The translations under genes were made by a program, and so were the position numbers. From Streptomyces sp. NBC_01317 (GTDB taxonomy: Bacteria; Actinomycetota; Actinomycetes; Streptomycetales; Streptomycetaceae), in the NCBI RefSeq assembly GCF_035961655.1, contig NZ_CP108393.1, positions 7,277,501-7,341,500 of the forward strand: a DNA stretch of 64,000 nucleotides, written 5' to 3'. How positions within the stretch are numbered: the first letter of the stretch is position 1; each line of letters opens with the position of its first letter. Positions 7,756 through 16,770 of this stretch are shown here, piece by piece. The notes below the pieces were generated by a model. That model was not told the origin of the DNA. It searched no databases and saw only the letters and a program-made list of their open reading frames with translations.

Positions 7756-9078
7756 GTGCACGACGTACTCGACCCACGCGATCTCGTCCCCGACGAAGCC
7801 GAACAGCTTCTGTCCTCGGGGTACGCGGCCGGAGAGCTGCTGGACGCGGCCCGCCGGGCCGCCGCGGCCGACGACCTCGCGGAACTCGCCTCCACAGCGG
7901 AGGCACTCGCCGCACTGCGGCGCTCCCCGGGCTGGGACTTCGACGAACCGTCCGACGCCGAGGAGATATGGGCGGCCCTCGCCCCGCCGACGGGGCCCGC
8001 GCGGCCCGTCGCCGGGGGAGAACTGCCCACCCGCCTGGCAGGTGCCTGGCTGGGACGGTGTGTGGCCAACACGATGGGCAAGCCCGTCGAGGGACTGACC
8101 CGGGACGAGGTCGGCATCTACCTGCGGGCCACCGGCCAATGGCCGCAGACCGGCTTCATACCCTTGCTGGACGAGCTGCCCGCCGGGGTCAGCCACCTGC
8201 ACGAATCGGCCCCCTTCGCCGCGGCCGGCCGCTTCGACGCCGTCCCCCGCGACGACGACCTGGACTGGACGATCCTCGGCCTGCACCTGCTGGAGACGTA
8301 CGGGCGCGGCCTCACGACGGAGGACATCGGCCACGAGTGGCTCGACCGCATCCCCTTCACCCAGACGTTCACGGCCGAGCGCGCGGCGTACCGCAACCTC
8401 ATCCACGGCCTCCGGACGCCGGAGACGGCCACGCACGACAACCCGTACCGTGAATGGATCGGTGCGCTGATCCGTACCGACATCTACGGTTACGTCCAGC
8501 CGGGCGACCCACGTGCCGCGGCGAGGATGGCGCTGACCGACGCGGTCCTGTCGCACACCGCCAACGGGATCTACGGCGCGATGTGGTCGGCCGCCCTGGT
8601 CGCCGAGGCCCTGGTCTCCACCGAGCCGGCCGACGCCCTGCGGGCCGCCCTCACCGTCGTCCCCCCGCGCTCCCGGCTCCACGCGAGCCAGGCCGGGGTG
8701 CTGCGCCTGTTCGAGCAGGGTGCCACCGCCCAGGCGGCGCAGGACTGGATCGACCAGGAGCTGGGCCACTACAACTGGGTGCACACCGTCAACAACGCCG
8801 CCATCATCGCCGCGGCATTGTTGTGGGGCGAGGGCGACTTCGTCCGTACGGTGGCCCTCGCTGTCGGCGCCGGCCGTGACACCGACTCGACCGCGGCCAC
8901 CGTCGGCAGTGTGTTCGGCGCCCTGCACGGGCCCGACGCCGTCCCCGCCCGGCTGGTGGAGCCGACCGGCGGAGTGGTCCGCAGCGCCGTCCAGGGCTTC
9001 GACCGGATCACCGTCACCGAACTCGCCGCACGGACCGAAGCCGTCCGTGCCGCCTTCGAACAGGAAGTGCTCGCATGA
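7756..9078 (+). CDS. ADP-ribosylglycohydrolase-fold protein
   Basis: 440 residues from a GTG with AGGAG nine to ten bases upstream. It shows the family hallmarks: LAGAWLGRCVANTMGKPVEG (the GxxxGxxxGxPxE-type start of the all-helical fold), DDDLDWTILGLHLLETYG (metal-binding Asp cluster) and the C-terminal AVGAGRDTDSTAATVGSVFG (GxDxDTxxA-like metal site). Proteins with this fold hydrolyse ADP-ribosyl-arginine, dinitrogenase-reductase ADP-ribose or other ribosyl N/O-glycosides with two Mg ions. An N-terminal extension of ~90 residues precedes the catalytic core. The stop overlaps the ATG of a nucleoside hydrolase gene, and the operon also holds a PfkB kinase and an ABC importer. That context fits small-molecule glycoside cleavage better than reversal of protein modification. 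Confidence 0.85.
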   Translation: MHDVLDPRDLVPDEAEQLLSSGYAAGELLDAARRAAAADDLAELASTAEALAALRRSPGWDFDEPSDAEEIWAALAPPTGPARPVAGGELPTRLAGAWLGRCVANTMGKPVEGLTRDEVGIYLRATGQWPQTGFIPLLDELPAGVSHLHESAPFAAAGRFDAVPRDDDLDWTILGLHLLETYGRGLTTEDIGHEWLDRIPFTQTFTAERAAYRNLIHGLRTPETATHDNPYREWIGALIRTDIYGYVQPGDPRAAARMALTDAVLSHTANGIYGAMWSAALVAEALVSTEPADALRAALTVVPPRSRLHASQAGVLRLFEQGATAQAAQDWIDQELGHYNWVHTVNNAAIIAAALLWGEGDFVRTVALAVGAGRDTDSTAATVGSVFGALHGPDAVPARLVEPTGGVVRSAVQGFDRITVTELAARTEAVRAAFEQEVLA

Positions 9079-10079
9079 CCGCCACCCGCAGGATCGTGAT
9101 CGACACCGACCCCGGCCTGGGCGAACCCGGGTCCGACATCGACGACGGCCTGGCCATCGCGCTGGCCCTGCGCTCGCCGGAACTGACCGTCGAGGCGCTG
9201 ACCGTCGTCAACGGCAACGTCGACGTCGACACGGGAGTCGACGTCGCGAGGCGTCTCGTCGAGCGCCTGGGCCACCCTGACCTGCCGGTCCTGCGCGGCG
9301 CCGACCGTCCGCTGCTGCGCGACATGGCTCCCGTCCGGGCGCTGTTCGACGACGTGGTCGGGGACCATCCCGTCCGGACGGCGGCGGAGGACCGGATCGG
9401 ACCGACGACCGACGTCACGGCCGCCGAATACCTGGTGGAGCTGGCGGCCACGTACCCCGGCGAGATCTCGGTCGTCGCCATCGGCCCCATGACCAACCTC
9501 GCGCTGGCGCTGCGCCTCGACCCCGGATTCGCCCGGAATGTGGCGGACATCATCATGATGGCGGGCTCCGCCACCGGGTACGCCCAGAACATCACCGTCG
9601 TCGGTGACTTCAACGCCTACGTCGACCCCGAGGCCCTCGCGATCGTCCTGGCCAGCGGTGCCCCGCTGCGTATGGTGGGCATCGACCAGACCTCGCGCGT
9701 ACGGCTCACCCGCGACGACGCGGCGGTCCTGTCCCGCGGGGACTCCTTCGGCCGCTGGGCGGGGGAGTGCGCGCTGGCCTGGATCGACTTCCTCTCCAGG
9801 GCCTTCCCGCTGCGGGAGGAGCACCGGGACGCGTGCTTCCTGCACGACCCCCTCGTGGTGGCGGCGTTCCTCGACCCGTCCCTCTGTACGTGGGCCGACG
9901 CGCACGTCGTCACCGACACCACCAGCGAGCTGGCCCGGGGCCTGGTCGTGGCCGACCGCGGACTCGCCCTCGCCCCACCCCTCGGACCCCCCAACGCCTC
10001 GGTCGCCGTCGACACCGACGTGCCTGGCTTCGGCCGCCTCTTCCTCGATCGCCTCACCGGTACTCCCGCCGGCGATTGA
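9075..10079 (+). CDS. Nucleoside hydrolase (inosine-uridine preferring type)
   Basis: 334 residues, starting at an ATGA overlap. The Ca-binding N-terminus reads DTDPGLGEPGSDIDDGLAI. In most family members this is a compact DTDPGxDDA, so five to six residues are inserted between the two Asp groups. Other conserved parts are VVAIGPMTNLALAL, DIIMMAGS, the FNAYVDPEAL strand and CFLHDPLVVAAFLDP, which supplies the late Ca-ligand Asp. The family cleaves the N-glycosidic bond of ribonucleosides to free base and ribose, which the PfkB kinase three genes downstream could phosphorylate. The inserted loop beside the active site may reflect an unusual substrate. Intracellular; no signal peptide. Confidence 0.9.
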   Translation: MTATRRIVIDTDPGLGEPGSDIDDGLAIALALRSPELTVEALTVVNGNVDVDTGVDVARRLVERLGHPDLPVLRGADRPLLRDMAPVRALFDDVVGDHPVRTAAEDRIGPTTDVTAAEYLVELAATYPGEISVVAIGPMTNLALALRLDPGFARNVADIIMMAGSATGYAQNITVVGDFNAYVDPEALAIVLASGAPLRMVGIDQTSRVRLTRDDAAVLSRGDSFGRWAGECALAWIDFLSRAFPLREEHRDACFLHDPLVVAAFLDPSLCTWADAHVVTDTTSELARGLVVADRGLALAPPLGPPNASVAVDTDVPGFGRLFLDRLTGTPAGD

Positions 10080-10112
10080 CCGCAATCCCCATGACCGTCA
10101 GAGAGGACCGTC

Positions 10113-11474
10113 ATGAAGTTCCCCGTCCTTACCCGCCCCGTCCGGGCGACCACCTCACTCGTCGGCGGCGCGATCGCCGTGTCCCTGCTGATCACCGGCT
10201 GCGGATCCGGCGGTGATTCCTCCGGCGGCGCCCAGCAGCCCGCGGGTCTCACCGCTGCCACCGGGCTCAAGGACCCGGCCACGCCGGTCACCATCAACTA
10301 CGCCGGTGCCGCGTACGCGGCCGACGACATCAAGCCGGTCCTCGCGGCCTTCCACCAGGAACACCCGAACATCACCGTCAACTACCAGGCGGTTCCGTTC
10401 GACCAGTTCAACAGTGTCCTGAGCACCCGCCTGAGCCGCAAGGACGCGACGCTCGACGTGTACGACGTCGACATGCCCCGTACCGACGCGTACCAGGCAC
10501 GCGGCTGGCTCACCGACCTGTCGAAGGCGTTCCCCGACCTGGCGGGACAGGTCGACAAGGCGTCCCTGGACGCCGCGACCAGTGACGGAAAGCTCGTCAC
10601 GATGCCGTACCAGACGTCGAGCCAGCTCCTCTACTACAACAAGGCGCTGCTCAAGAAGGCCGGTGTCGCCTTCCCCTCGGCGAAGCCCGACGACCGCCTG
10701 ACCTGGGAGGCGGTCACCGCCGACGCCAAGAAGACCCAGCAGGCCGGTGCCAAGTACGGACTGGTCTTCGACCAGGTGAACCGCTACTACCAGTTGCAGC
10801 CCCTGGCCGAGAGCCTCGGCGGCGGCTCGGGTGCCGGTGGTGACAAGAACCTGACCCCCGCGCTCCAGACCGCGGGCTGGGAAAAGTCGATGGACTGGTA
10901 CGGGTCGCTGTTCAAGGACAAGATCTCCCCGCGCGGCGTCCCGGTGGCACAGACCCCCGACCTCTTCGCCTCCGGCCAGGTCGCGTTCTTCCCGGGCGGG
11001 CCGTGGTGGGGCCCCAAGTTCGCCGCGAACTCCAAGCTGGACTTCGGCGTCACCGCCTACCCGTACTTCAAGGGCGGCAAGGCGGTCACCCCCACCGGCG
11101 GCTGGTCCCTCGGGCTGAACCCCGCCAGCAAGAAGGCGGTCGCCTCCGAGATCTTCATGAAGTTCATGGGCCTCGACAAGGGCGGCTTCGCCCAGTACAT
11201 GCCGAGCCTGGCGGTGCCGCCGTCCAACACGGCCGGTACGGCGAGCTTCTACGACGAGAAGATCTTCAAGGACCCCCGCATGGCGGGCGCCGTGGACCTG
11301 ACCAAGTACGAACTGGCCAACACCGCCACCCTGCGTGCCAGGACCACCGGCTATGTCGAGTTCGAGGACACGCTGTCCAAGACCTTCGACGACATCAGTA
11401 ACGGCGCCTCCGCGAAGAGCGCGCTGTCGTCGGCCACCAGCACGATCAACCAGGCGTGGGCGAAGTACCGCTGA
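10113..11474 (+). CDS. ABC transporter substrate-binding lipoprotein (CUT1 type)
   Basis: 453 residues. A lipoprotein signal ends in LITGC with the lipidated Cys at residue 30, followed by a Gly/Ser-rich tether. The mature part has the layout of carbohydrate-binding family 1 proteins: VTINYAGAAYAADDIKPVLA at the start, then LDVYDVDMPRTDAYQARGWL, MPYQTSSQLLYYNKALLKKA, and aromatic residues typical of sugar stacking (GGPWWG). It should present its ligand to the two permeases that follow. Preceded by AGAGAGGA at a good distance. A hairpin downstream probably keeps its transcript more abundant than those of the permeases. No ATPase gene is present, so a shared ATPase such as MsiK is likely used. 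Confidence 0.92.
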   Translation: MKFPVLTRPVRATTSLVGGAIAVSLLITGCGSGGDSSGGAQQPAGLTAATGLKDPATPVTINYAGAAYAADDIKPVLAAFHQEHPNITVNYQAVPFDQFNSVLSTRLSRKDATLDVYDVDMPRTDAYQARGWLTDLSKAFPDLAGQVDKASLDAATSDGKLVTMPYQTSSQLLYYNKALLKKAGVAFPSAKPDDRLTWEAVTADAKKTQQAGAKYGLVFDQVNRYYQLQPLAESLGGGSGAGGDKNLTPALQTAGWEKSMDWYGSLFKDKISPRGVPVAQTPDLFASGQVAFFPGGPWWGPKFAANSKLDFGVTAYPYFKGGKAVTPTGGWSLGLNPASKKAVASEIFMKFMGLDKGGFAQYMPSLAVPPSNTAGTASFYDEKIFKDPRMAGAVDLTKYELANTATLRARTTGYVEFEDTLSKTFDDISNGASAKSALSSATSTINQAWAKYR

Positions 11475-11488
11475 CCCATGCGAGCCGA

Positions 11489-11521
11489 CCGGCCGGGGCG
11501 AGCCGATGGAGCCCCGGCCGG
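11489..11521 (+). promoter_or_regulatory. Intercistronic hairpin (transcript stabiliser / partial attenuator)
   Basis: An 11-bp perfect GC stem (11489-11499 with 11511-11521) with an 11-base loop lies between the binding-protein and first permease genes. Such hairpins commonly raise the binding protein to permease ratio. Confidence 0.55.
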
Positions 11522-11539
11522 CGAGAGGGACAACCCGCA

Positions 11540-12487
11540 ATGACACTGACAACACACCACCCGGAGAGCACCGGGGCGAAACCGCCCCCACTCCCCAAGG
11601 GCACACTCCAGCGGCGCAGATTCGTGGGCAACCTCAGCGCGGCGGCGATCTTCCTGACCCCCGCGCTCGCGCTCATCGTCGTGCTCCGGCTGATCCCGGT
11701 CGTCCAGGCCGTGAACGACGCCACCCACACGAGTCTGCCCGGCAGCACACTGCCGCCGCGCTACGTGGGGCTGGACAACTTCACCGCCCTGTTCTCGTCC
11801 CACGCCTTCTGGTCCTCGGTGCAGCAGACGCTGGTCTTCAACGTCATCGTGAACCCGCTCCAGATCGCGCTGGCGCTGGCCCTCGCGGTGCTCCTCACCC
11901 AGAACCTCCCCGCCACCGGCATCTGGCGCACCCTGGTCTTCCTGCCCGCCGCGGTCCCGATGACCGGCTCCGCGGTGGTGTGGGGCATCGCACTGCGCCC
12001 GGACGGCCCGGTCAACGCGGCCCTCACCTCCGTCGGCATCCACCAGCAGCCCTTCCTCACCGGACAGGGACAGGTCCTCGGGAGCATCATCCTCATCGCC
12101 AGCTGGATCGGCGTCGGATACTGGATGATCTTCCTCATCGCCGGGCTCAACGACATCCCGGCCGTGTACTACGAAGCGGCCGCGATCGACGGAGCGGGGC
12201 CCCTGCGCCGCTTCTGGTCGGTGACGCTTCCCCTGCTCCGCCGGCCCCTGCTGTTCGTCCTGGTCGCCGACACCGTCTCGAACTTCGTCCTGTTCGCGCC
12301 CATGCAGATCCTGACCGACGGGGGACCGCAAGGAAAGTCGAACTTCCTGATGTACGACATCTTCCACAACAGCTTCGAGCTGTCCGACCCGCACACCGCC
12401 GCGGCGGAACTCCTCGTCCTGCTCGTCCTGATGATCGTCATCGTCGCGGTCCAGTTCCGGCTGCTGCGCAGCGCCGAGGAGAGCTGA
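11540..12487 (+). CDS. ABC sugar transporter permease (MalF/LacF-like)
   Basis: 315 residues from ATG 11540, preceded by GAGAGGGA. Six or so membrane helices are visible (AAAIFLTPALALIVVLRLIP; LQIALALALAVLLTQNL; TLVFLPAAVPMTGSAVVWGI; IILIASWIGVGYWMIFLIAGL; LLFVLVADTVSNFVLF; LLVLLVLMIVIVAVQF). The EAA loop that docks the ATPase reads YYEAAAIDGAGPLRRFWSVTLP. It forms the channel with the next gene product. The longer frame beginning at 11456 runs through the intercistronic hairpin and lacks a ribosome site, so it was not used. Confidence 0.92.
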   Translation: MTLTTHHPESTGAKPPPLPKGTLQRRRFVGNLSAAAIFLTPALALIVVLRLIPVVQAVNDATHTSLPGSTLPPRYVGLDNFTALFSSHAFWSSVQQTLVFNVIVNPLQIALALALAVLLTQNLPATGIWRTLVFLPAAVPMTGSAVVWGIALRPDGPVNAALTSVGIHQQPFLTGQGQVLGSIILIASWIGVGYWMIFLIAGLNDIPAVYYEAAAIDGAGPLRRFWSVTLPLLRRPLLFVLVADTVSNFVLFAPMQILTDGGPQGKSNFLMYDIFHNSFELSDPHTAAAELLVLLVLMIVIVAVQFRLLRSAEES

Positions 12488-12489
12488 TC

Positions 12490-13368
12490 ATGAACCGCAC
12501 CCCGCCTCCGAACCCCGGCGCCTATGTGGCCCAGAAGCGCAGCCGTACCGGCCGTGTGGTCCTGACCGCCGCCGCCCTCGTCGTGGCCCTCGCCTTCCTG
12601 CTGCCGGTCCTGTGGCTCATCGCCAGTACGTTCCGCAGCTCCACGGAGACTTTCGCCAACAGCTCGTCCATGAACTGGCACATGCTGTGGCCGGCCCACT
12701 GGACCCTGGAGAACCTTCACTCGGCGATCGACAACGGTTTCCTGCGCAACCTCGCCAACAGTGTGGTCGTCGCGGCGGTGACCGTCCTCCTCGGCATCGT
12801 GATCTCGGCGATGGCCGCCTTCGCGCTGGCCGTGGTCGACTTCCCGGGCCGGAAGATCGTCTTCGGCATGGTCGTCCTGAGCTTCCTCGTCCCCTTCGAG
12901 GCCATCGCCATCCCCCTGGCGCACACGTTCAGCGACTGGGGCCTCACGAACAACATGCCCGCCCTGATCCTGCCCGGACTCGGCAACGGACTGGCGATCT
13001 TCACACTCCGTCAGTTCTTCCTGGGCATCCCGTCGGAGCTGGCCGAGGCCGCCCGCGTGGACGGTGCCGGGTGGCCCCGTATCTTCCTCAGGATCTACCT
13101 CCCCCTGACCCGCCCGGCGCTCATCGGCACGGGTCTCATCCTGTTCCTCTTCCAGTGGCAGGCCTATCTGTGGCCCATCCTCGTCACCACCAGCGACGGC
13201 AATGACGTGGCGCCCGTCGCCATCGCCAAGACCTTCGCCGCGTTCAGTACGGACTACGGCCGTGTCTTCGCCGAGACAGCGGTGCTGGCGGTCATTCCCG
13301 CGGCGATCCTGCTCGGTCTCCAGCGCTACTTCGTCGCATCGGTCGCCACCACTGGGAGCAAGAATTGA
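12490..13368 (+). CDS. ABC sugar transporter permease (MalG-like)
   Basis: 292 residues, starting three bases after the previous stop with GAGGAGAG as ribosome site. Membrane segments include VLTAAALVVALAFLLPVLWL, SVVVAAVTVLLGIVISAMAA, IVFGMVVLSFLVPFEAIAIP and AVLAVIPAAILLGL. The EAA loop is ELAEAARVDGAGWPRIFLRI. It pairs with the upstream permease; the energy-coupling ATPase is not in this window. Its last codons overlap the TTG start of the PfkB kinase gene. Confidence 0.92.
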   Translation: MNRTPPPNPGAYVAQKRSRTGRVVLTAAALVVALAFLLPVLWLIASTFRSSTETFANSSSMNWHMLWPAHWTLENLHSAIDNGFLRNLANSVVVAAVTVLLGIVISAMAAFALAVVDFPGRKIVFGMVVLSFLVPFEAIAIPLAHTFSDWGLTNNMPALILPGLGNGLAIFTLRQFFLGIPSELAEAARVDGAGWPRIFLRIYLPLTRPALIGTGLILFLFQWQAYLWPILVTTSDGNDVAPVAIAKTFAAFSTDYGRVFAETAVLAVIPAAILLGLQRYFVASVATTGSKN

Positions 13369-14210
13369 CCCGCGTAGCCGTCGTCGGATCCGCGAATCTC
13401 GACCTCGTCGCCCACACCCCCCGCCGCCCCGCCCCGGGCGAAACCGTCCTCGGCACGGGCTACTTCCAGCATCCCGGTGGAAAGGGCCTCAACCAGGCCG
13501 CCGCGGCGGCGACGGTGACCACGACGTCGTTCGTCGGCCGCCGCGGATCCGACGAAGCGGGGCGGGTGCTGGAGGCCGAGCTGGTACGGCGCGGCGTCGA
13601 CACGTCCCAGTTCCTCGCCGTGGAAGGGCCCAGCGGCCACGCCCTGATCACGGTGACGCACGACGGGGAGAACAGCATCACCGTACTGCCCGAGGCGAAT
13701 CACCTGTTGCTGCCGGACGACGTCACCCGGGCCCTCGACGTCCTCGTACCCCAGGTCGTTCTCACCCAGCAGGAGATCCCGCTCGCGGCCACCGGGGCCA
13801 CGGCACGGTGGGCGCTCACCCACGGCGCACGGCTGATGCTCAACGCCAGCCCCAGTGCGGCCCTGCCCGAAGCGGTCCTTGCCGCGGCGGACCCCCTCGT
13901 GGTAAATCTCACCGAAGCACACTTCCTGACGTCCACCGACACACCGTCGGACGCCGCGAAGATCCTTGCGAAGCAGTGTGTTTCGGTCATCATCACCCTC
14001 GGCTCCGACGGTTCCCTCGTCGTGGAGAACGGGCGTACGACCCACCTTCCCGCACCGAGGCTCACAGCAGTCGACACCACGGGAGCGGGCGACATGTTCG
14101 CCGGCGTCACGGCGGCCCGTCTCGCCCGCGGAACCGGCCTGGTCGAGGCCGCCCAACACGCAACTCAGGCAGCAGCTCAGGCCATTCAGACACCAAGGTC
14201 CAGCCGATAG
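13365..14210 (+). CDS. PfkB-family sugar kinase (ribokinase-like)
   Basis: 281 residues from a TTG that overlaps the permease stop (TTGA), with GGGAG about eight bases upstream. The N-terminus reads VAVVGSANLDLVAHTPRRPAPGE, and the first PfkB motif is GGKGLNQAAAAA. The second motif is DTTGAGDMFAGV with the catalytic Asp in GAGD. The ribokinase-type layout suggests phosphorylation of ribose or a related pentose, consistent with the nucleoside hydrolase upstream. It is slightly shorter than typical ribokinases (~300); the C-terminal helix after the anion hole is abbreviated and ends in a polar tail. Another sugar cannot be excluded. Confidence 0.88.
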   Translation: MTRVAVVGSANLDLVAHTPRRPAPGETVLGTGYFQHPGGKGLNQAAAAATVTTTSFVGRRGSDEAGRVLEAELVRRGVDTSQFLAVEGPSGHALITVTHDGENSITVLPEANHLLLPDDVTRALDVLVPQVVLTQQEIPLAATGATARWALTHGARLMLNASPSAALPEAVLAAADPLVVNLTEAHFLTSTDTPSDAAKILAKQCVSVIITLGSDGSLVVENGRTTHLPAPRLTAVDTTGAGDMFAGVTAARLARGTGLVEAAQHATQAAAQAIQTPRSSR

Positions 14211-14219
14211 GAGCATCGC

Positions 14220-16142
14220 GTGCACGTCAGAGCCGACGCACCACGCCGTATACGCCACCTGCGGAACACCGCGGCAGGTCTCGTCGTTGCCGTTCTCGCC
14301 ACCTTCTCGGCGACCGTCCCGGCCCACGCCGACACCACCTCCACTCCCCGTAAGGCCGTCCCGGCCCCGTCCCTGGCGGCGGCCGTACCGCCCCCGACAA
14401 CCGGCGCCCGGCTCCAGACCTCGGGCAGCCCCACCCCGGTGGGCACCGGGAAGGTCTACTACCTGGACGCGCAGTCCGGAAATGACACCGCGGCGGGCAC
14501 CACCACCGCGACCGCGTGGAAAACACTGAGCCGGGTCACCACCGCCTCACTGGCACCCGGTGACGTGGTCGCCCTGCGCCGGGGCCAGACGTTCACCGGC
14601 AGCGCGACCGTGAACGGCTCCGGCACCGCCGCCGCCCCCATCGCCGTCACCGCGTTCGGCAGCGGGGCCGCGCCGACCCTGTCGAACCCGACGGGCTGGA
14701 ACATGCTCCAGCTGGCGGGTACGCACATCGACGTCAGCCAGCTGCGGTTCGCGGACGGCGTGGTGTTCGACAACGCGGACGGCCAGGGCATCACCGGCCC
14801 CAAGTACAGGCTCAGCGGCGCGGTCGCGGTCACCGACCCGGCCACGTCGGCGCACATCCACGACAACGAGTTCACCCAGGTCGGCATCGGGGTGAAGACC
14901 TACGCCACCAGCACGCGGATCGATCACAACTCGTTCCACGACCTGAAGATCGCCTTCAGGGGCGTCGACTCCGGCACCGAGACCTCCTACGGAGCCGTCG
15001 GTGTCTCGATCAACAACAGCGACGCCCAGGTCAGTCACAACCAGTTCGTCAACTGCCGTTCCACCGACAGCCCGTACGGAGCGGACGGCGGCGCGGTCGA
15101 GATCGAGGGCTTCGACCACGACAAGAACAACATCACGATCGACCACAACTTCTCCTCGGGGTCGCAGGGCTTCCTGGAGGTGACCGAGACCCACAGCTCC
15201 GACGTCAGCCTGCTGTACAACATCAGCGACGACTACCAGCAGTTCGTGGCCTTCGACACCACCACCACCCCGTCCGGATACACGGTCGACCACAACACGG
15301 TGGTACGGGCCCGGGGCGACAACCAGACGCAGTTCGCGATCTACTTCTACCGGGAAGAGGGCCCTCCGGCGGCCGACGCCTGGCTCTCCCTCACCAACAA
15401 CATCTTCTACCTGACGTCGGGTGTGGTCCTCTACGACCACAACTGGCCGCACCATCACAACCTCGTGTACGGCGCGCTCGGCTACTCCCCGGGCGTCGGT
15501 GACATGGCGGCCGATCCCCAGTTCACCGACACCACGGGCGGCGACTACCGGCCCGGTCCGACAAGTCCGGCCAAGGACAACGGCACGGCGGCGACGGCCA
15601 CCACCGACATCTACGGCAACAACAGCAGTGTGGGTCTCGGCACCGACATCGGGGCGGTCGAGGCGCAGAACGCGCCGGCGGCGGGCGCGAACGCCGTGAC
15701 CGACGGCGGCTTCGAGCAGCAGACGGCCATCACGGCGACCAGCACCCCCTGGGCGGGCGACGGCAGCCTGCCGTACGGCCTGGACGTCGCCCAGGGCAAG
15801 GCGCACACCGGTCAGGACAACGCCTGGATCTCCTCCAGCGGCACGACGGACTGGGGCGGCGTCAAGCAGACCGTCAACGTCACCGCCGGCGCCACGTACC
15901 GGCTCACGGTCTGGGTGAAGAACTCCGGGAACATCGACCACGCCTGGCTCGGAGCGAAGACGACCACGGGCACCGTGGTCAACGAGATCAGCCACGGAAC
16001 CAGCCCCGGCTGGAACCGTTACGTCCTCACGGTGAAGCCCGGGACGGCGACCCAACTGTCCGTGTACGCCGGGTACTACGGCCCGTCCGGCGTGAGTACG
16101 TGGCAGACGGTCGACGACGTCACACTCCAGAAGATCAGCTGA
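14220..16142 (+). CDS. Secreted right-handed beta-helix protein with C-terminal carbohydrate-binding-like module
   Basis: 640 residues from a GTG preceded by ATAGGAG, only nine bases after the kinase stop, so it belongs to the LacI operon. A Sec signal peptide (AAGLVVAVLATFSATVPAHA) gives export. Residues ~75-475 begin with YYLDAQSGNDTAAGTT, then show the repeated short strands with Asn and Val ladders of parallel beta-helix proteins (HIHDNEFTQVGIGV, TRIDHNSFHDL, AQVSHNQFVNC, ITIDHNFSSG), as in pectate-lyase-like and alginate-lyase-like enzymes. Residues ~490-640 form a jelly-roll module (NAVTDGGFEQQTA ... WQTVDDVTL) like CBM-type binding domains. It probably acts on an extracellular polymer and supplies the importer, but no catalytic residues could be fixed. 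Confidence 0.8.
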   Translation: MHVRADAPRRIRHLRNTAAGLVVAVLATFSATVPAHADTTSTPRKAVPAPSLAAAVPPPTTGARLQTSGSPTPVGTGKVYYLDAQSGNDTAAGTTTATAWKTLSRVTTASLAPGDVVALRRGQTFTGSATVNGSGTAAAPIAVTAFGSGAAPTLSNPTGWNMLQLAGTHIDVSQLRFADGVVFDNADGQGITGPKYRLSGAVAVTDPATSAHIHDNEFTQVGIGVKTYATSTRIDHNSFHDLKIAFRGVDSGTETSYGAVGVSINNSDAQVSHNQFVNCRSTDSPYGADGGAVEIEGFDHDKNNITIDHNFSSGSQGFLEVTETHSSDVSLLYNISDDYQQFVAFDTTTTPSGYTVDHNTVVRARGDNQTQFAIYFYREEGPPAADAWLSLTNNIFYLTSGVVLYDHNWPHHHNLVYGALGYSPGVGDMAADPQFTDTTGGDYRPGPTSPAKDNGTAATATTDIYGNNSSVGLGTDIGAVEAQNAPAAGANAVTDGGFEQQTAITATSTPWAGDGSLPYGLDVAQGKAHTGQDNAWISSSGTTDWGGVKQTVNVTAGATYRLTVWVKNSGNIDHAWLGAKTTTGTVVNEISHGTSPGWNRYVLTVKPGTATQLSVYAGYYGPSGVSTWQTVDDVTLQKIS

Positions 16143-16195
16143 CCGCGACACCCCGGCGCTCCCGCGCGGAGTAATCGGCGCAGGGGGCGACGGCT

Positions 16196-16238
16196 ACCTC
16201 GGCGGTCATGGGACGGACGTTCCCGTGACCGCCGAGGT
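16196..16238. terminator. Bidirectional hairpin terminator
   Basis: An 18-bp stem with a single G-T wobble (16196-16213 with 16221-16238) and a 7-base loop lies between the beta-helix gene (+) and the HxlR gene (-), both of which end here. Confidence 0.75.
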
Positions 16239-16275
16239 CGCCGCGTTCGTTCATGGCGCCCGGTCGCGGGATCCG

Positions 16276-16752
16276 CTACTTCTCGGGTCCGGCGAGGTTC
16301 CAGTGGGGTACGGCCATCTCGTGGGTGATCTCGTCGGCGCCGCCCAGGCGGCCGCAGGTCGCGCAGGTCGCGGTGAGGGCCAGCGGGTGGTCCTCGTGCG
16401 TCTGGCGCATCGGCGGTGAGGTCACGGTCCACTTGGCGCCCCACGACATCAGCATCAGGACGGCCGGGCCGAGATCCTCGCCGGCCTCGGTGAGGTAGTA
16501 CCCCTCGTAACGGGAGCCCTCGGGATCGGCCCTCCGTTCGAGGACGCCTCCCTCGACCAGGGCCTTGAGCCGCGCCGAGAGGCGGTCGCGCGGCGCTCCG
16601 GTGTTCCGTGCGATCTGGCTGAACCGGTGGTTGCCGAAGGACACCTCGCGCACCGCGAGCAGCGACCAGCGGTCTCCCACGAGTTCGAGCGCGGAGGCGA
16701 GGCTGCACGGGCGGCCGGCGAGGGTGGTCGGGTCGATGCGTATCACGGGCAT
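16276..16752 (-). CDS. HxlR-family transcriptional regulator
   Basis: 158 residues. The winged-helix region shows the HxlR signature: CSLASALELVGDRWSLLAVR, FSQIARNTGAPRDRLSARLK and VLERRADPEGSRYEGYYLTE. The N-terminal Cys in the PCSLA segment is the redox-sensing position in several HxlR/QorR-type proteins, so thiol control is possible. The C-terminal ~50 residues carry a CATCGRLGG element, a possible metal-binding or redox Cys pair, which is outside the core family. It is divergent from a short-chain dehydrogenase gene, and an 11-bp inverted repeat spans the shared promoter region. Confidence 0.9.
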   Translation of the reverse strand: MPVIRIDPTTLAGRPCSLASALELVGDRWSLLAVREVSFGNHRFSQIARNTGAPRDRLSARLKALVEGGVLERRADPEGSRYEGYYLTEAGEDLGPAVLMLMSWGAKWTVTSPPMRQTHEDHPLALTATCATCGRLGGADEITHEMAVPHWNLAGPEK

Positions 16753-16770
16753 GAGCGCACTCTACCTCGA

